The notes beneath the pieces were generated by a model that was not told the DNA's origin, searched no databases, and saw only the letters and a program-made list of their open reading frames with translations. A stretch of 64,000 nt of DNA from Anaerolineaceae bacterium (GTDB lineage Bacteria > Chloroflexota > Anaerolineae > Aggregatilineales > Phototrophicaceae): contig PABP01000021.1 in assembly GCA_002699585.1 (NCBI GenBank), forward strand, positions 372,001 to 436,000, in the 5' to 3' direction. The position numbers and the translations under genes were made by a program. Positions 27,897-36,748 of the stretch are shown here, one piece after another; positions within the stretch are counted from its first letter, which is position 1, and each line of letters begins with the position of its first letter.

Positions 27897-30587
27897 CTAG
27901 GCCAACAGGTCGCGGGCTTTTTGCAGTGCCTGCGGCAGACGACTGGCATCTTTACCACCAGCCTGTGCCATATTCGGGCGACCGCCACCGCCACCGCCGA
28001 CTTCTGCGGCAATCGGTTTAATCAAGTCACCAGCTTTGAGGCCCTGCTTGACCAGATCATCCGTGACCATCACCAGGATCATGGGCTTATCGTGAATGTT
28101 GCTGCCGAGCACCAGCACGCCATTTTCTTTGGTCTTGTTACGGAACCAATCGGCCATCTCCCGCATGGTCTCTACTGGGACGCCCTCAAGTTGGCCGATG
28201 AGTACCGATTTGCCGCCAATTGTCTCTGTATTCGCTAGCATCTCGTCGAAGTCGTACTTAGCCAAACGACGCTGCAATTGGTTGACCTGTTTACGCGCAG
28301 TCGTTAACTCATCTTGGAGTGCCTCGATCCGGGCCAAAGTGTTATCTGGCGTGGTATTCAGCGTAGCCGCGATATGATCCAACTGCAAGATCTTACTGCG
28401 GACAAGCTCTGCGGCTGCCTTGCCCGTGACCGCCTCGATACGGCGAACGCCTGCACTGACGCTGCCTTCGCTTGTCAAAATGAAAGCACCGATCTCGGCA
28501 GTTTCGCCGACATGTGCGCCACCGCATAGTTCATAGCTGTAGCGATCATTGCCATTGTCGATAATGACAGTGCGCACCACATCGGCGTATTTTTCACCGA
28601 ATAGGGCCATTGCGCCTTCAGAACGTGCTTCGTCCAGAGATTTGCGCTCAGTCCGAACAGGGTAGTTCGCCAAAATGATGTCGTTGACTTCCTGCTCAAT
28701 GACCGACATTTCTTCTGGTGTCAGTTTGTCATTGTGCGAAAAGTCAAAGCGCAGACGATCTGGCGCGACCAGTGATCCCCGCTGCTCAACATGCTTGCCC
28801 AGATGGTTACGCAGGGCGGCGTGCAGCAGGTGCGTGCCGGTATGGTTGCGTATAATGTCCTCGCGCCGATCATAATCGACAATCGCTGTCACAGTATCGC
28901 CCACTTTCGGGCTGCCCTCGACGATTTCGCCCACATGGACGATGAGGCCCTTAACGGGCTGCTTCATGCCTTCAACATCGACTGTCCAGCCATCGGCTTG
29001 CAGCGTACCCACATCGCTGACCTGTCCACCGGATTCGACATAGAAGGGTGTCGTATTCAGCACGATTTCAACTTTGTCGCCGATGATAGCATTTTCAATA
29101 GGCTGGCCATCCTGCAACACGGCCACAACCTCAGCCTGCTTCGGCTCAGGGTTGTACGGCTGGTAGTCCACACCGTCGTTGGCCAACTTACCACTTTCAG
29201 TCAGGTTGGCCAATGCGTCTGCATAAAGTTCGCCGGATTCAATGACGCCCATTGCTTGGCCGCCACCGCTGACCAATGAGTGTTCTTCTTCGGCTTTGTT
29301 GAAGCCAGCCATATCGACTTTGTAGCCCATCTCTTTGGCAATATCCTGTGTCACCTGGATTGGCAAGCCCAGGGTTGCTTTGAGATAGAAAGCATCGTCA
29401 CCGCCCAGTTGGCCACCTTCAGGCAGTTCATTGAGCATGCCTTCGAGTTCGTCGATGCCACGTTCCATCGTCCGCAGGAAGCGCTTCTCTTCCAGCGTGA
29501 TCGTTTCCAGGATGAGGTCACGGCGCTCTTCCAACGCTTTATAATGATGGCCCATCACGTCGATGGTTGCCTGGGCAACATCAGCCAGGAACGGTTCATT
29601 CAAACCTAACTTCTGACCGAAGCGTGCTGCACGCCGGATCACCAGGCGGCAAATCGAATCACGGCCTTTGGCACCGGGCAGCACGCCATCGCCAATCATG
29701 AAGGCCGCAGCCCGTGCGTGGTCAGCGATCACACGATAGGGCACGATGTTCTCGTCGCGTTCTGTATCCGTTTTGCCAGCTAACCGCTGCGTGGTTTCGA
29801 TCATCGGCATGAACAGATCGGTTTCGTAGTTGGCATCACACCCTTGTAGGATCGTCACCATACGTTCCAGGCCCAGGCCCGTATCCACACCCGGAGCTGG
29901 CAACGGCTCATCGAACTCGCCTGTGTGCAATGGATCTGGTTGGGTGCGATTGAACTGCATGAAAACCAGGTTCCAGAACTCTAGGAAGCGCCCATCATCG
30001 GCTTCAAATGACGGAATGATATTGTCGATGCCGCGTTCTGGGTAGCGGTCAAAGTGAATTTCCGTATTGGGGCCGCAGGGCCCGGTTTCTGCCATCTGCC
30101 AGAAATTATCCTTGGGGCCAAGCCGACCAATACGCTTGGGGTCGACGCCGATTTCATCCGCCCAAATCTGGAAGGATTCATCGTCTTTTTCGTAGATGGT
30201 CACACCCAGGCGATCTGGCGGCAGACCATATACCTCTGTGATGAGTTCCCAGGCGTACTTAATCGCATCGACCTTGAAATAATCACCAAAGCTGAAGTTA
30301 CCCATCATCTCGAAGAATGTATGGTGCCGCTTCGAGGGACCGACTTCTTCCAGATCGTTGTGTTTACCACTGACACGCATGACTTTTTGCGCCGTCGTAG
30401 CTCGCGTGTAATCCCGCTTCTCTTTGCCCAGGAAGACATCCTTAAACTGGTTCATACCAGCATTGGCAAAGAGTAGGGTGGGGTCGTTATGCGGCACGAG
30501 AGATGAAGACGGTACGATACGGTGGCCCTTCGCCTCGAAGAAATCGAGGAAAGCCTGACGTACCTGGGCGCTTGTCATACGATGCAT
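27897..30587 (-). CDS. alaS: Alanine--tRNA ligase
   Basis: 896 residues with all AlaRS parts: MTSAQVRQAFLDFFEAKGH, motif-2 region GKHNDLEEVGPSKRHHTFFEMMGNFSFGDYFK, editing-domain zinc motif NHTGTHLLHAALRNHLGKH, ELCGGAHV, a coiled segment and a C-terminal DHHA1 domain (GGGGGGRPNMAQAGGKD). It charges tRNA-Ala in the cytoplasm. A methionine three codons in is an alternative start. It heads the alaS-baseplateJ-ruvX-mltG operon. A short ORF ends 1 nt before its ATG. Confidence 0.98.
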   Translation of the reverse strand: MHRMTSAQVRQAFLDFFEAKGHRIVPSSSLVPHNDPTLLFANAGMNQFKDVFLGKEKRDYTRATTAQKVMRVSGKHNDLEEVGPSKRHHTFFEMMGNFSFGDYFKVDAIKYAWELITEVYGLPPDRLGVTIYEKDDESFQIWADEIGVDPKRIGRLGPKDNFWQMAETGPCGPNTEIHFDRYPERGIDNIIPSFEADDGRFLEFWNLVFMQFNRTQPDPLHTGEFDEPLPAPGVDTGLGLERMVTILQGCDANYETDLFMPMIETTQRLAGKTDTERDENIVPYRVIADHARAAAFMIGDGVLPGAKGRDSICRLVIRRAARFGQKLGLNEPFLADVAQATIDVMGHHYKALEERRDLILETITLEEKRFLRTMERGIDELEGMLNELPEGGQLGGDDAFYLKATLGLPIQVTQDIAKEMGYKVDMAGFNKAEEEHSLVSGGGQAMGVIESGELYADALANLTESGKLANDGVDYQPYNPEPKQAEVVAVLQDGQPIENAIIGDKVEIVLNTTPFYVESGGQVSDVGTLQADGWTVDVEGMKQPVKGLIVHVGEIVEGSPKVGDTVTAIVDYDRREDIIRNHTGTHLLHAALRNHLGKHVEQRGSLVAPDRLRFDFSHNDKLTPEEMSVIEQEVNDIILANYPVRTERKSLDEARSEGAMALFGEKYADVVRTVIIDNGNDRYSYELCGGAHVGETAEIGAFILTSEGSVSAGVRRIEAVTGKAAAELVRSKILQLDHIAATLNTTPDNTLARIEALQDELTTARKQVNQLQRRLAKYDFDEMLANTETIGGKSVLIGQLEGVPVETMREMADWFRNKTKENGVLVLGSNIHDKPMILVMVTDDLVKQGLKAGDLIKPIAAEVGGGGGGRPNMAQAGGKDASRLPQALQKARDLLA

Positions 30588-30588
30588 G

Positions 30589-30666
30589 TTACATGTCCTT
30601 GCTTAAAGGCGTGATAATAAAGGGTTTTAAAGGGTCAGGAAGGTGACCAATGTTCTTATTGTACAT
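30589..30666 (-). CDS. Putative short upstream ORF of alaS (25 codons)
   Basis: An ATG at 30666 opens a 25-residue frame with four prolines that ends in TAA one base before the alaS ATG. TATAAT (30677-30682) lies 10 nt before this ATG, so the transcript would begin only about 3 nt ahead of it. No alanine codon is present, so it is not a classical Ala attenuator. It may simply feed ribosomes to alaS by coupling, or be chance. Confidence 0.3.
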   Translation of the reverse strand: MYNKNIGHLPDPLKPFIITPLSKDM

Positions 30667-30676
30667 GAATTCACTG

Positions 30677-30706
30677 ATTATAAAAGCGATTGCCTGCCCT
30701 GAACAA
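30677..30706 (-). promoter_or_regulatory. alaS promoter, overlapping the tyrS -35
   Basis: TTGTTC (30701-30706), 18-bp spacer and perfect TATAAT (30677-30682) on the minus strand. Its -35 occupies nearly the same bases as the tyrS -35. Confidence 0.5.
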
Positions 30707-30729
30707 GGGGCCATTGCCTGTGTTATACT
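30700..30729 (+). promoter_or_regulatory. tyrS promoter with extended -10
   Basis: TGAACA (30700-30705), 18-bp spacer, TATACT (30724-30729) preceded by TGT. The transcript leader would be about 42 nt with a small CCTGA/TCAGG hairpin touching the ribosome site; no T-box is visible. Confidence 0.55.
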
Positions 30730-30777
30730 GTTGAGCGTTTTATTCATAGATGAGCCTGAGAGAAATTCAGGAAGAAT

Positions 30778-32019
30778 GTGATGACAACAATCGATGAACA
30801 AGTAGACGTCTTGATGTTTGGTGCCGAATACGGCGATCCCAAGACCAAAGAAAATATGAAAGCCGAATTACGCGAGCGCCTGATCGAAGCCGAAAAAGAA
30901 GGTCGTCCGCTGCGTGTCTATGCTGGCTATGATCCAACTCGCCCTGATTTGCATCTGGGGCATACGATCTCTATGCGCAAACTGCGCCAGTTCCAGGACT
31001 TTGGCCACGATGTCACTTTTCTGGTGGGGACCTTCACCAGCCTGATTGGTGATCCGTCCGACAAAGGGGAAGCCCGCGCCCAACTGACGCCGGAACAGGT
31101 CGAAGAGAATGCCCAGACCTATGCGCAGCAGGCATTCAAGATCCTTGACCCGGAAAAGACAACCGTCCGCCGCAATCACGAGTGGCTCGGCAAATTGGAT
31201 TTTGGCGATGTCATTCACATGGCCAGCAATTTTACTGTGCAGCAGTTTTTGGCGCGGGATAACTTCAGCAAACGTTATGATGCCGGAACGCCGATCTACC
31301 TGCATGAGTTCTTCTATGCCTTGATGCAAGCCTATGATGCGGTCGCGCTCAATGCCGATGTCCAGGTCGGCGGCCAGGATCAACTGTTCAACATTGTTGT
31401 TGCTGGGCGTAAATTACAGCAGGCTATGGGCCAGAAGCCGCAAGTCTCCATCATTATGGGGGAAATCCTGCCCGGTACGGATGGCGTCGAGAAGATGAGC
31501 AAGAGTGCTGGCAATCATATCCCGGTTATGGGTGAACCCTGGGATATGTTCGGCAAGATCATGAGCATTCCTGATTCAGCTATGCCGATTTACCACAAGT
31601 TGTTGCTTGGCTGGCAACCGGACCAGCTCGAAGAACTAGAAAACGCGCTGGCCGATGGTAGCCTGCATCCCAACGATGCCAAAATGAGTCTCGCTCGTGA
31701 GATTGTCACTATCTTTCATGGGGAAGAAGGGGCAGAAACTGCCCAAAAACGTTGGGACGAGGTTTTCCGTAGCAAGGGCGATGGCATCCCGGAAGACATC
31801 CCGGAGCAGAAGCTGAACGAAGAAATGCGCGTGCTCGATATTCTACGCGATGCCAAACTGGTCGGGAGCGGTAAAGAATTCAAGCAACTTGTCCAGAACG
31901 GTGGCATCCGTCTGGATAGCGAAAAGATTGACGACCCGCAGTTGTCGATCTCGCCGTCTAATTTGCCGGTCGTCTTGCAGGTAGGCAAGCGTAAATTCCT
32001 GCGACTCGTCAAAGAATAG
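30778..32019 (+). CDS. tyrS: Tyrosine--tRNA ligase
   Basis: 413 residues. Class I signature RPLRVYAGYDPTRPDLHLGH (HIGH equivalent HLGH), VGTFTSLIGDPSDKG, DVQVGGQDQLFNIV and the KMSKS loop EKMSKSAGNHIPV. A C-terminal S4-like RNA-binding domain holds ILRDAKLVGSGKEFKQLVQNGGIRL. It belongs to the TyrZ-like group rather than the E. coli TyrS group. AGGAAG precedes the ATG. Divergent from alaS. Confidence 0.97.
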   Translation: MMTTIDEQVDVLMFGAEYGDPKTKENMKAELRERLIEAEKEGRPLRVYAGYDPTRPDLHLGHTISMRKLRQFQDFGHDVTFLVGTFTSLIGDPSDKGEARAQLTPEQVEENAQTYAQQAFKILDPEKTTVRRNHEWLGKLDFGDVIHMASNFTVQQFLARDNFSKRYDAGTPIYLHEFFYALMQAYDAVALNADVQVGGQDQLFNIVVAGRKLQQAMGQKPQVSIIMGEILPGTDGVEKMSKSAGNHIPVMGEPWDMFGKIMSIPDSAMPIYHKLLLGWQPDQLEELENALADGSLHPNDAKMSLAREIVTIFHGEEGAETAQKRWDEVFRSKGDGIPEDIPEQKLNEEMRVLDILRDAKLVGSGKEFKQLVQNGGIRLDSEKIDDPQLSISPSNLPVVLQVGKRKFLRLVKE

Positions 32020-32051
32020 GCGACGCGTCGAAATCGTCTATGTTGTAAATC

Positions 32052-32082
32052 AAAACGAGTGACCATCTGGCCACTCGTTTTT
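32052..32082 (+). terminator. tyrS terminator
   Basis: AAACGAGTG/CACTCGTTTTT stem 33 nt after tyrS, with a T tract in the plus direction. The A tract on the other side lets it also close the convergent small membrane-protein gene. Confidence 0.88.
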
Positions 32083-32094
32083 GCATAACATATT

Positions 32095-32295
32095 TTATGC
32101 AGTTGTCAGGATCGGTTCCGGCTCTTTGTTTTCAGTCTTATTGCGGATACGACGATAAACCAGGTATGCGATCCCGGCATAGAACGCAATCGATAGCGGC
32201 TTGAAGATCGCCTTAATCGACCTCTTCTTTTTGGGTTCTTCTGCGCTTTCAACGACAGTTTCTTCGTTCTTCAATTCTTTTTCTTCGTCTTTCAT
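32095..32295 (-). CDS. Small single-pass membrane protein, unknown
   Basis: 66 residues from ATG 32295, supported by GGGGGA 5-6 nt upstream. A charged, Glu/Lys-rich N-terminus is followed by KRSIKAIFKPLSIAFYAGIAYLVYRRIRNKT, that is one hydrophobic helix flanked by basic residues, and a short tail. No family is recognised. It is monocistronic and convergent with tyrS. Confidence 0.6.
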   Translation of the reverse strand: MKDEEKELKNEETVVESAEEPKKKRSIKAIFKPLSIAFYAGIAYLVYRRIRNKTENKEPEPILTTA

Positions 32296-32361
32296 GATGT
32301 CCCCCAAATGATAAAAAACGGCTCATACTACAAATAAATATACGTAATGGGGTGTTTCTTT

Positions 32362-32383
32362 GTTGCACTTGCAGTTGCACTTG
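32362..32383. repeat. 12-bp tandem direct repeat in a gene-free gap
   Basis: GTTGCACTTGCA (32362-32373) is followed directly by GTTGCACTTG (32374-32383). It lies upstream of the small membrane protein in a gap (32296-32459) where I see no other gene or RNA. Confidence 0.5.
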
Positions 32384-32459
32384 ATTTAGAAATAATTCTA
32401 GGTCGCAAAGATAAGTATTTGCTTCAATCAGTATATGAAATATCCTAATAGGTAGGCAA

Positions 32460-32485
32460 TAAAAAAGAGCCGGATTGGCTCTTTT
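32460..32485 (-). terminator. Terminator of the cyclic-nucleotide-binding gene
   Basis: AAAAGAGCC/GGCTCTTTT stem with a 5-nt loop and TTTTTT tail on the minus strand, 47 nt after the stop codon. Confidence 0.85.
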
Positions 32486-32532
32486 GTCATATGGCTATGG
32501 TGAATTTTGGTCAAATCGGCTGTTTTTTTAGC

Positions 32533-33018
32533 TTATTTGTCGCGCTGTGACCAGGTGAGTTGCTCCCGGACCTGCAAATCCGTATGGCGGATTTTCATAG
32601 CCAGGTCAGCAGCCAGGTTACGCATGAGTTTGTACCCCAACTGTGGGTACATGTCACAAAGCATCATCAGTTTTTCACGCGGGATAACAATCAAGTGGGT
32701 ATTGGGCTTCATGCAGCGTGCGCCTGCTGAGCGCAATCCCTGGTCAACCAACGTGACTTCTCCAAAGGACTGGCCACGGCGCAAGGTTGCAATCGTGTGT
32801 GGCCCACTGCTATCGGAGCCGATAATCGCGGGATCAACCTGGATAGCGACTTCGCCTTCAGCAATGATATACATCTCACCACCAGCTGTATTTTCTTCGA
32901 AAATGGTGTCGCCCATCTGGTAGTAGTTTTCGCTACATATCGATGCAATCAGCTCCAACTGGGTGGTGCTCAGTTCATCGAAGATGTCTGCTTGGGCTAA
33001 AATGGTGGCAACAGACAT
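32533..33018 (-). CDS. Cyclic-nucleotide-binding domain protein without DNA-binding domain
   Basis: 161 residues forming one CAP_ED beta-roll: ILAQADIFDELSTTQLELIASICSENYY, GDTIFEENTAGGEMYIIAEGEVAI, RRGQSFGEVTLVDQGLRSAGARC. The phosphate-binding cassette GEVTLVDQGLRSA keeps the Gly-Glu and Arg-Ser-Ala positions of cAMP/cGMP binders. The C-terminal helices end without a winged helix, so it is not a Crp/Fnr activator; it may regulate a partner protein. AGGAG site present. Divergent from rtcB-like gene. Confidence 0.82.
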   Translation of the reverse strand: MSVATILAQADIFDELSTTQLELIASICSENYYQMGDTIFEENTAGGEMYIIAEGEVAIQVDPAIIGSDSSGPHTIATLRRGQSFGEVTLVDQGLRSAGARCMKPNTHLIVIPREKLMMLCDMYPQLGYKLMRNLAADLAMKIRHTDLQVREQLTWSQRDK

Positions 33019-33106
33019 CGACTTCTCCTATGATAGCTGAGGATAGATAACCGAATTGTAGCACACTTATGTCCGCCTGCAACGGTCCTATCATACATAG
33101 TGACGA

Positions 33107-34345
33107 TTGATAAAATCGCCACAAAGCCAACCCGAAAAGAAGCCAGTTAGCGAGCCAAATATCGTTATGGAATTAAGAGATCAACCCGTTGAATATCACA
33201 TTTGGGGCCGTGAATTCATTGACAATGCCTCGATTGAGCAGCTTGAATCCGCAGCGCGCCTGCCAATCGCGGTATCTGCTGCCCTTATGCCGGATGCCCA
33301 TGTTGGCTACGGGCTGCCAATTGGAGGTGTGCTGGCCACGGAAAATGCGGTTATTCCCTATGCAGTTGGTGTTGACATCGCTTGTCGGATGCGGCTTTCC
33401 GTCTACGATGTCAAATCCCAGATGCTAAAAGCGCACAAATCTCGCCTGGAAAAAGCACTCAAGCGTGAAACACGCTTTGGCGCGGGCAAGGCCTGGTCAA
33501 CAAAGGACCGCGCCCATCATGAAGTACTGGACGAAAGCACCTGGCGCGATACATCTCTGCTGCGTGGCCTGCACGATAAAGCCTATGGTCAGCTCGGGAC
33601 CAGTGGCTCTGGCAATCACTTTGTCGAGTTTGGCCTGATTGACATCCTCCATGCCGACAATGCCTTGGACTTGCCCATTGGCCAGTACATTGGTCTGCTA
33701 TCGCATTCTGGTTCACGCGGGGTCGGCTACCAGATTGCTGATCACTATTCCAAGCTGGCGATGGCTACCTGGCCCGACCTCGACAAATCCGTGAGAAATC
33801 TGGCATGGCTGAGTATGGATAGCGAAGAGGGCCAGGAATATTGGAACGCAATGCAGCTTGCAGGCCGCTTCGCCGCTGCTAACCATGAAGTGATTCATCA
33901 GCGCATAGCCAAAGCAATTGGCTGGGATGTAGCAGCGACGGTCGAAAATCACCATAACTTCGCCTGGGAAGAAGTCCACAATGGCAAAAAAGTTATTGTG
34001 CATCGTAAAGGCGCGACCCCGGCAGGGGAGAGCGTTCTGGGTATTATTCCGGGTTCAATGGGCGATGCGGGTTATGTGGTTGAGGGATTAGCCAATGAGC
34101 AGTCGCTGAAATCCGCTTCACATGGGGCAGGCCGCATCATGAGCCGCAGTCAGGCACGCAAACAGATCACGCGCAATATGATCCGTTCCTATCTAAAAGA
34201 CCGAGATGTCACTCTGTTCGGTGGCGATACCGACGAAGCGCCGCACGTTTACAAGCGCATTGACGACATTATCGCCGCTCAGGATGATTTGATTAAGGTC
34301 GTTGCGCGTTTTACGCCGCGTATCGTACGTATGGATGGCAAATAG
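33107..34345 (+). CDS. rtcB: RtcB-family RNA ligase
   Basis: 412 residues in this frame (TTG start); ATG 33167 (MELRDQPVEYHIWGREF) is equally plausible, and neither has a good ribosome site. Mn-binding and catalytic motifs are intact: MPDAHVGYGLPIGGV, VGVDIACRMRL (Asp and Cys), GTSGSGNHFVE, HSGSRG, ENHHNFAWEE, and SASHGAGRIMSRSQA with the His that is guanylylated. RtcB joins 2',3'-cyclic-phosphate or 3'-phosphate RNA ends to 5'-OH ends. No Archease or RtcA/RtcR gene is adjacent, so its substrate here is unknown. Confidence 0.9.
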   Translation: MIKSPQSQPEKKPVSEPNIVMELRDQPVEYHIWGREFIDNASIEQLESAARLPIAVSAALMPDAHVGYGLPIGGVLATENAVIPYAVGVDIACRMRLSVYDVKSQMLKAHKSRLEKALKRETRFGAGKAWSTKDRAHHEVLDESTWRDTSLLRGLHDKAYGQLGTSGSGNHFVEFGLIDILHADNALDLPIGQYIGLLSHSGSRGVGYQIADHYSKLAMATWPDLDKSVRNLAWLSMDSEEGQEYWNAMQLAGRFAAANHEVIHQRIAKAIGWDVAATVENHHNFAWEEVHNGKKVIVHRKGATPAGESVLGIIPGSMGDAGYVVEGLANEQSLKSASHGAGRIMSRSQARKQITRNMIRSYLKDRDVTLFGGDTDEAPHVYKRIDDIIAAQDDLIKVVARFTPRIVRMDGK

Positions 34346-34356
34346 AAAACGCTGCC

Positions 34357-36201
34357 TTAATTCACGCGCCAATCGGCTATCGTACGGAAGCGATCCGATG
34401 GCTGGCCGATAAAGCTCATCTGCACGCCATCGACATTGTCGCGGACGGCATACGTAAACAGCGGATAATACAGCGGAATCGCAATGGCGCGTTCTACGAA
34501 TAGGCTCTGGAACTGATGATACAACGGCAGTCGATTGGGACCGAGCGCGTTGCGACGTGCGCGCTCCAAAATCTCACTGATGCGATCATCGGCCACTGCG
34601 CCATAGTTCAATCCATCGGGGGCTTGCCCGATATGCCAGTACGCATATTCGTCCGGGTCAGATCCCAGGTCGTATTGCACAATGTCTGCGTCAAAATCTC
34701 CGTCGAGTAGCCGCTGCTGGTATACAGCGTCATCCACAGCTTCGACTGAAATACTCAGGTTCAAGGATTGCCAACGTTGCGCGTAGTCAGTCGCGATGGC
34801 GATCAGTGCATCATTCTGCGGCACCATAATCGTAAATGCATAGATGACGCCAGATTCTGTACTGGTGTCTTCGGCAGTCTCTTCCACAGGGGCTTCTGAG
34901 TCTGTTTCGTCTGTTGCTGCTTCGTCCTCAGCTGGAGTCTGCCGCAGCAGGCTGATATTCTGGATGAAATCCTGCGCCCGTTGTAGATCAACGCCGGGCC
35001 AGTTCAAGTCTTGTTGATAGGCCCAGGAAGTCGGCACAAGCGGCCCATTGGCGACAATCGCCTGATTGCTTAACTGGGCATTGATGGCTGGCTCACGGTC
35101 TAGCCCCAGTTGCAGCGCCCACCGCACCCGTTGTTCACTGAAGAACTTGCGGTCGTCCGGCTCATCCCAATTGAAGATCAACATGCCGACTTCCGGTGCA
35201 ATGGCTGTATAAGCTTCGACACCCGGCAAATTGATGAGTTGTAGCCGCTGGGGCATCGTCTGTGTGGCCAATCCATCGACCTGACCATTTGCCAGAGCTG
35301 TTTGTGCGGCATCAAATGTATCGAACAGGGCGAATTGTAGGTACGTCACATCATAAGCTGGCGCATCACTCCGCGACGCATAATTTGGAGCAGCTACCAG
35401 GTCAACTGCATCAATAGCTTCCCCATCTGCTGAGCGCAAACTTGCTAGTTGATAGGGGCCTGTACCAATCGGCGACAGGTTGAAAGGGTGATTGAGCAAA
35501 TCACTGGCCTGGATGCCGTCCAGTGCGTGCTTGGGCAAAATGCCTATCGACAGGGCATCTGCAAAACTGGCAAGCGGCTGCGTCAATTGGAAACGCATCA
35601 GATAGTCGCCTAGTTTTTCGATCTCAATCGTCTCCCAGAATGCCGAAACTTGACTGGGGCCAGGATACGTTTCATCAGCGAGCAGTGCCATCGTGAAGAT
35701 GACATCATCAGCCGTAAAAGGGATGCCATCTTGCCACAGCACATCGTCACGCAGTTCAAAGACATATTCCAACCCATTGCCAGAAACAGTCCATGACTTG
35801 GCTAGGGCTGCTGATGGTTCGCCGAAATCATTGGTCTTGACGAGACCCTCGAAGATGAGTGAGGTGATATCTTCCTCTACACGATTGCCAATCGCCAGCA
35901 GCGGATTTAGCCGTTGGACTTGTCCGACGACCGCTTCAACAAAGGTATTGCTTGCAGAGCGCGTCGTTGTTACGGCTTGGACCTGTGCAGTTTCATTAGG
36001 GAGTGTCGCTGCTGGAGCCGGGGTAGCAATCTCAGATTGGGTTGTCGCTGGGGTAGCAATCTCGCCTGTGACTGAGTTCGTTGGGGTTGCCGTTGGCTCG
36101 ACAGGTGTGTCAGGTTGGCGGAACATCCTGAAGCCAACCGCTATCGCGAATATGCTCCCTGCGACCACCAACGCTAGAATTTGCCAGCGATATTGTCGCA
36201 T
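34357..36201 (-). CDS. ABC transporter substrate-binding protein, family 5 (peptide/nickel type)
   Basis: About 614 residues from ATG 36201 (AGGAG 9 nt upstream). N-terminal membrane anchor, Thr/Pro/Ala-rich tether, then an SBP_bac_5 domain: NPLLAIGNRVEEDITSLIFEGLVKTNDFGEPSAALAKSWTVSGNGLEYVFELRDDVLWQDG reads as the usual first lobe, and LPLYHQFQSLFVERAIAIPLYYPLFTYAV as the last part. An acidic low-complexity insert of about 30 residues interrupts the second lobe. No permease or ATPase genes are adjacent. Probably an extracellular oligopeptide receptor. Confidence 0.88.
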   Translation of the reverse strand: MRQYRWQILALVVAGSIFAIAVGFRMFRQPDTPVEPTATPTNSVTGEIATPATTQSEIATPAPAATLPNETAQVQAVTTTRSASNTFVEAVVGQVQRLNPLLAIGNRVEEDITSLIFEGLVKTNDFGEPSAALAKSWTVSGNGLEYVFELRDDVLWQDGIPFTADDVIFTMALLADETYPGPSQVSAFWETIEIEKLGDYLMRFQLTQPLASFADALSIGILPKHALDGIQASDLLNHPFNLSPIGTGPYQLASLRSADGEAIDAVDLVAAPNYASRSDAPAYDVTYLQFALFDTFDAAQTALANGQVDGLATQTMPQRLQLINLPGVEAYTAIAPEVGMLIFNWDEPDDRKFFSEQRVRWALQLGLDREPAINAQLSNQAIVANGPLVPTSWAYQQDLNWPGVDLQRAQDFIQNISLLRQTPAEDEAATDETDSEAPVEETAEDTSTESGVIYAFTIMVPQNDALIAIATDYAQRWQSLNLSISVEAVDDAVYQQRLLDGDFDADIVQYDLGSDPDEYAYWHIGQAPDGLNYGAVADDRISEILERARRNALGPNRLPLYHQFQSLFVERAIAIPLYYPLFTYAVRDNVDGVQMSFIGQPSDRFRTIADWRVN

Positions 36202-36239
36202 TGATGTACTCCTACCTGCATCATGAACGAAGTGCAACA

Positions 36240-36285
36240 AAACATATCGCAACCTGCTTTAAGATTGCGTTGGCGCGATATGTTT
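36240..36285 (-). terminator. secG terminator hairpin
   Basis: AAACATATCGC (36240-36250) and GCGATATGTTT (36275-36285) form a perfect 11-bp stem with a 24-nt loop. The minus-strand tail is TTTTGTT. It lies 72 nt after the secG stop codon, upstream of the substrate-binding-protein start. Confidence 0.7.
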
Positions 36286-36357
36286 GTGATTTAGTGTGCG
36301 CTATTGACTGTGAAGCCACAATGGAGCAGTTACGGGGTCGCTATTGGCTAGCAAGAT

Positions 36358-36585
36358 TTACTGGCTAGCGACAACTGAGAATAGCGAAATACCCATAAAG
36401 GCGATACACAAGAACACGGTAATCCGAAAAATCGTCTTTTCCAGACCGCGCCGCGTCCGTGCAATGCCGCCGCCTGCATCGCCACTGAGTAAGCTACCAA
36501 GGGCATTGCCCTTGACTTGGAGCATAATCAAGATGACCAAGATCACTGAGATAATGATCATTGCAATTTGGGTAATTGTTGCCAT
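36358..36585 (-). CDS. secG: Preprotein translocase subunit SecG
   Basis: 75 residues with two membrane helices: IAMIIISVILVILIMLQVKGNALGSLLSGDAGG, then RTRRGLEKTIFRITVFLCIAFMGISLFSVV. The LLQ-K-G...LF/GG motif between the helices is the SecG signature. It assists SecYE protein export. Good AGAGGAG ribosome site and its own promoter at 36632-36660. Confidence 0.93.
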   Translation of the reverse strand: MATITQIAMIIISVILVILIMLQVKGNALGSLLSGDAGGGIARTRRGLEKTIFRITVFLCIAFMGISLFSVVASQ

Positions 36586-36631
36586 GCGGCGACTCTCCTC
36601 TAAAACAAATAACTCGGATGAAACTGCGGGC

Positions 36632-36660
36632 AGTATAGCATGGCCATAAACACTTGCCTA
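36632..36660 (-). promoter_or_regulatory. secG promoter
   Basis: TAGGCA (36655-36660), 17-bp spacer, TATACT (36632-36637) on the minus strand, 47 nt before the secG start codon. Confidence 0.5.
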
Positions 36661-36690
36661 GACAAAGGTATGCACCGTGCAGAAAGCGAA

Positions 36691-36717
36691 GGGGAACCGT
36701 CACATTGACGATTCCCC
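36691..36717. terminator. Terminator hairpin after the S41 protease gene
   Basis: GGGGAACCGTCA/TGACGATTCCCC with one mismatch and a 3-nt loop, 31 nt beyond the S41 stop codon. T tract is better in the plus direction (ATTTTT) than in the minus direction, so the role for the minus-strand gene is likely but not certain. Confidence 0.6.
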
Positions 36718-36748
36718 ATTTTTAGCGGTATTGGCTCGCAGATGATGC

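Noticed and set aside
30730-30777. T-box leader for tyrS
   Set aside because: The leader is only about 48 nt and has no T-box motif or specifier hairpin.
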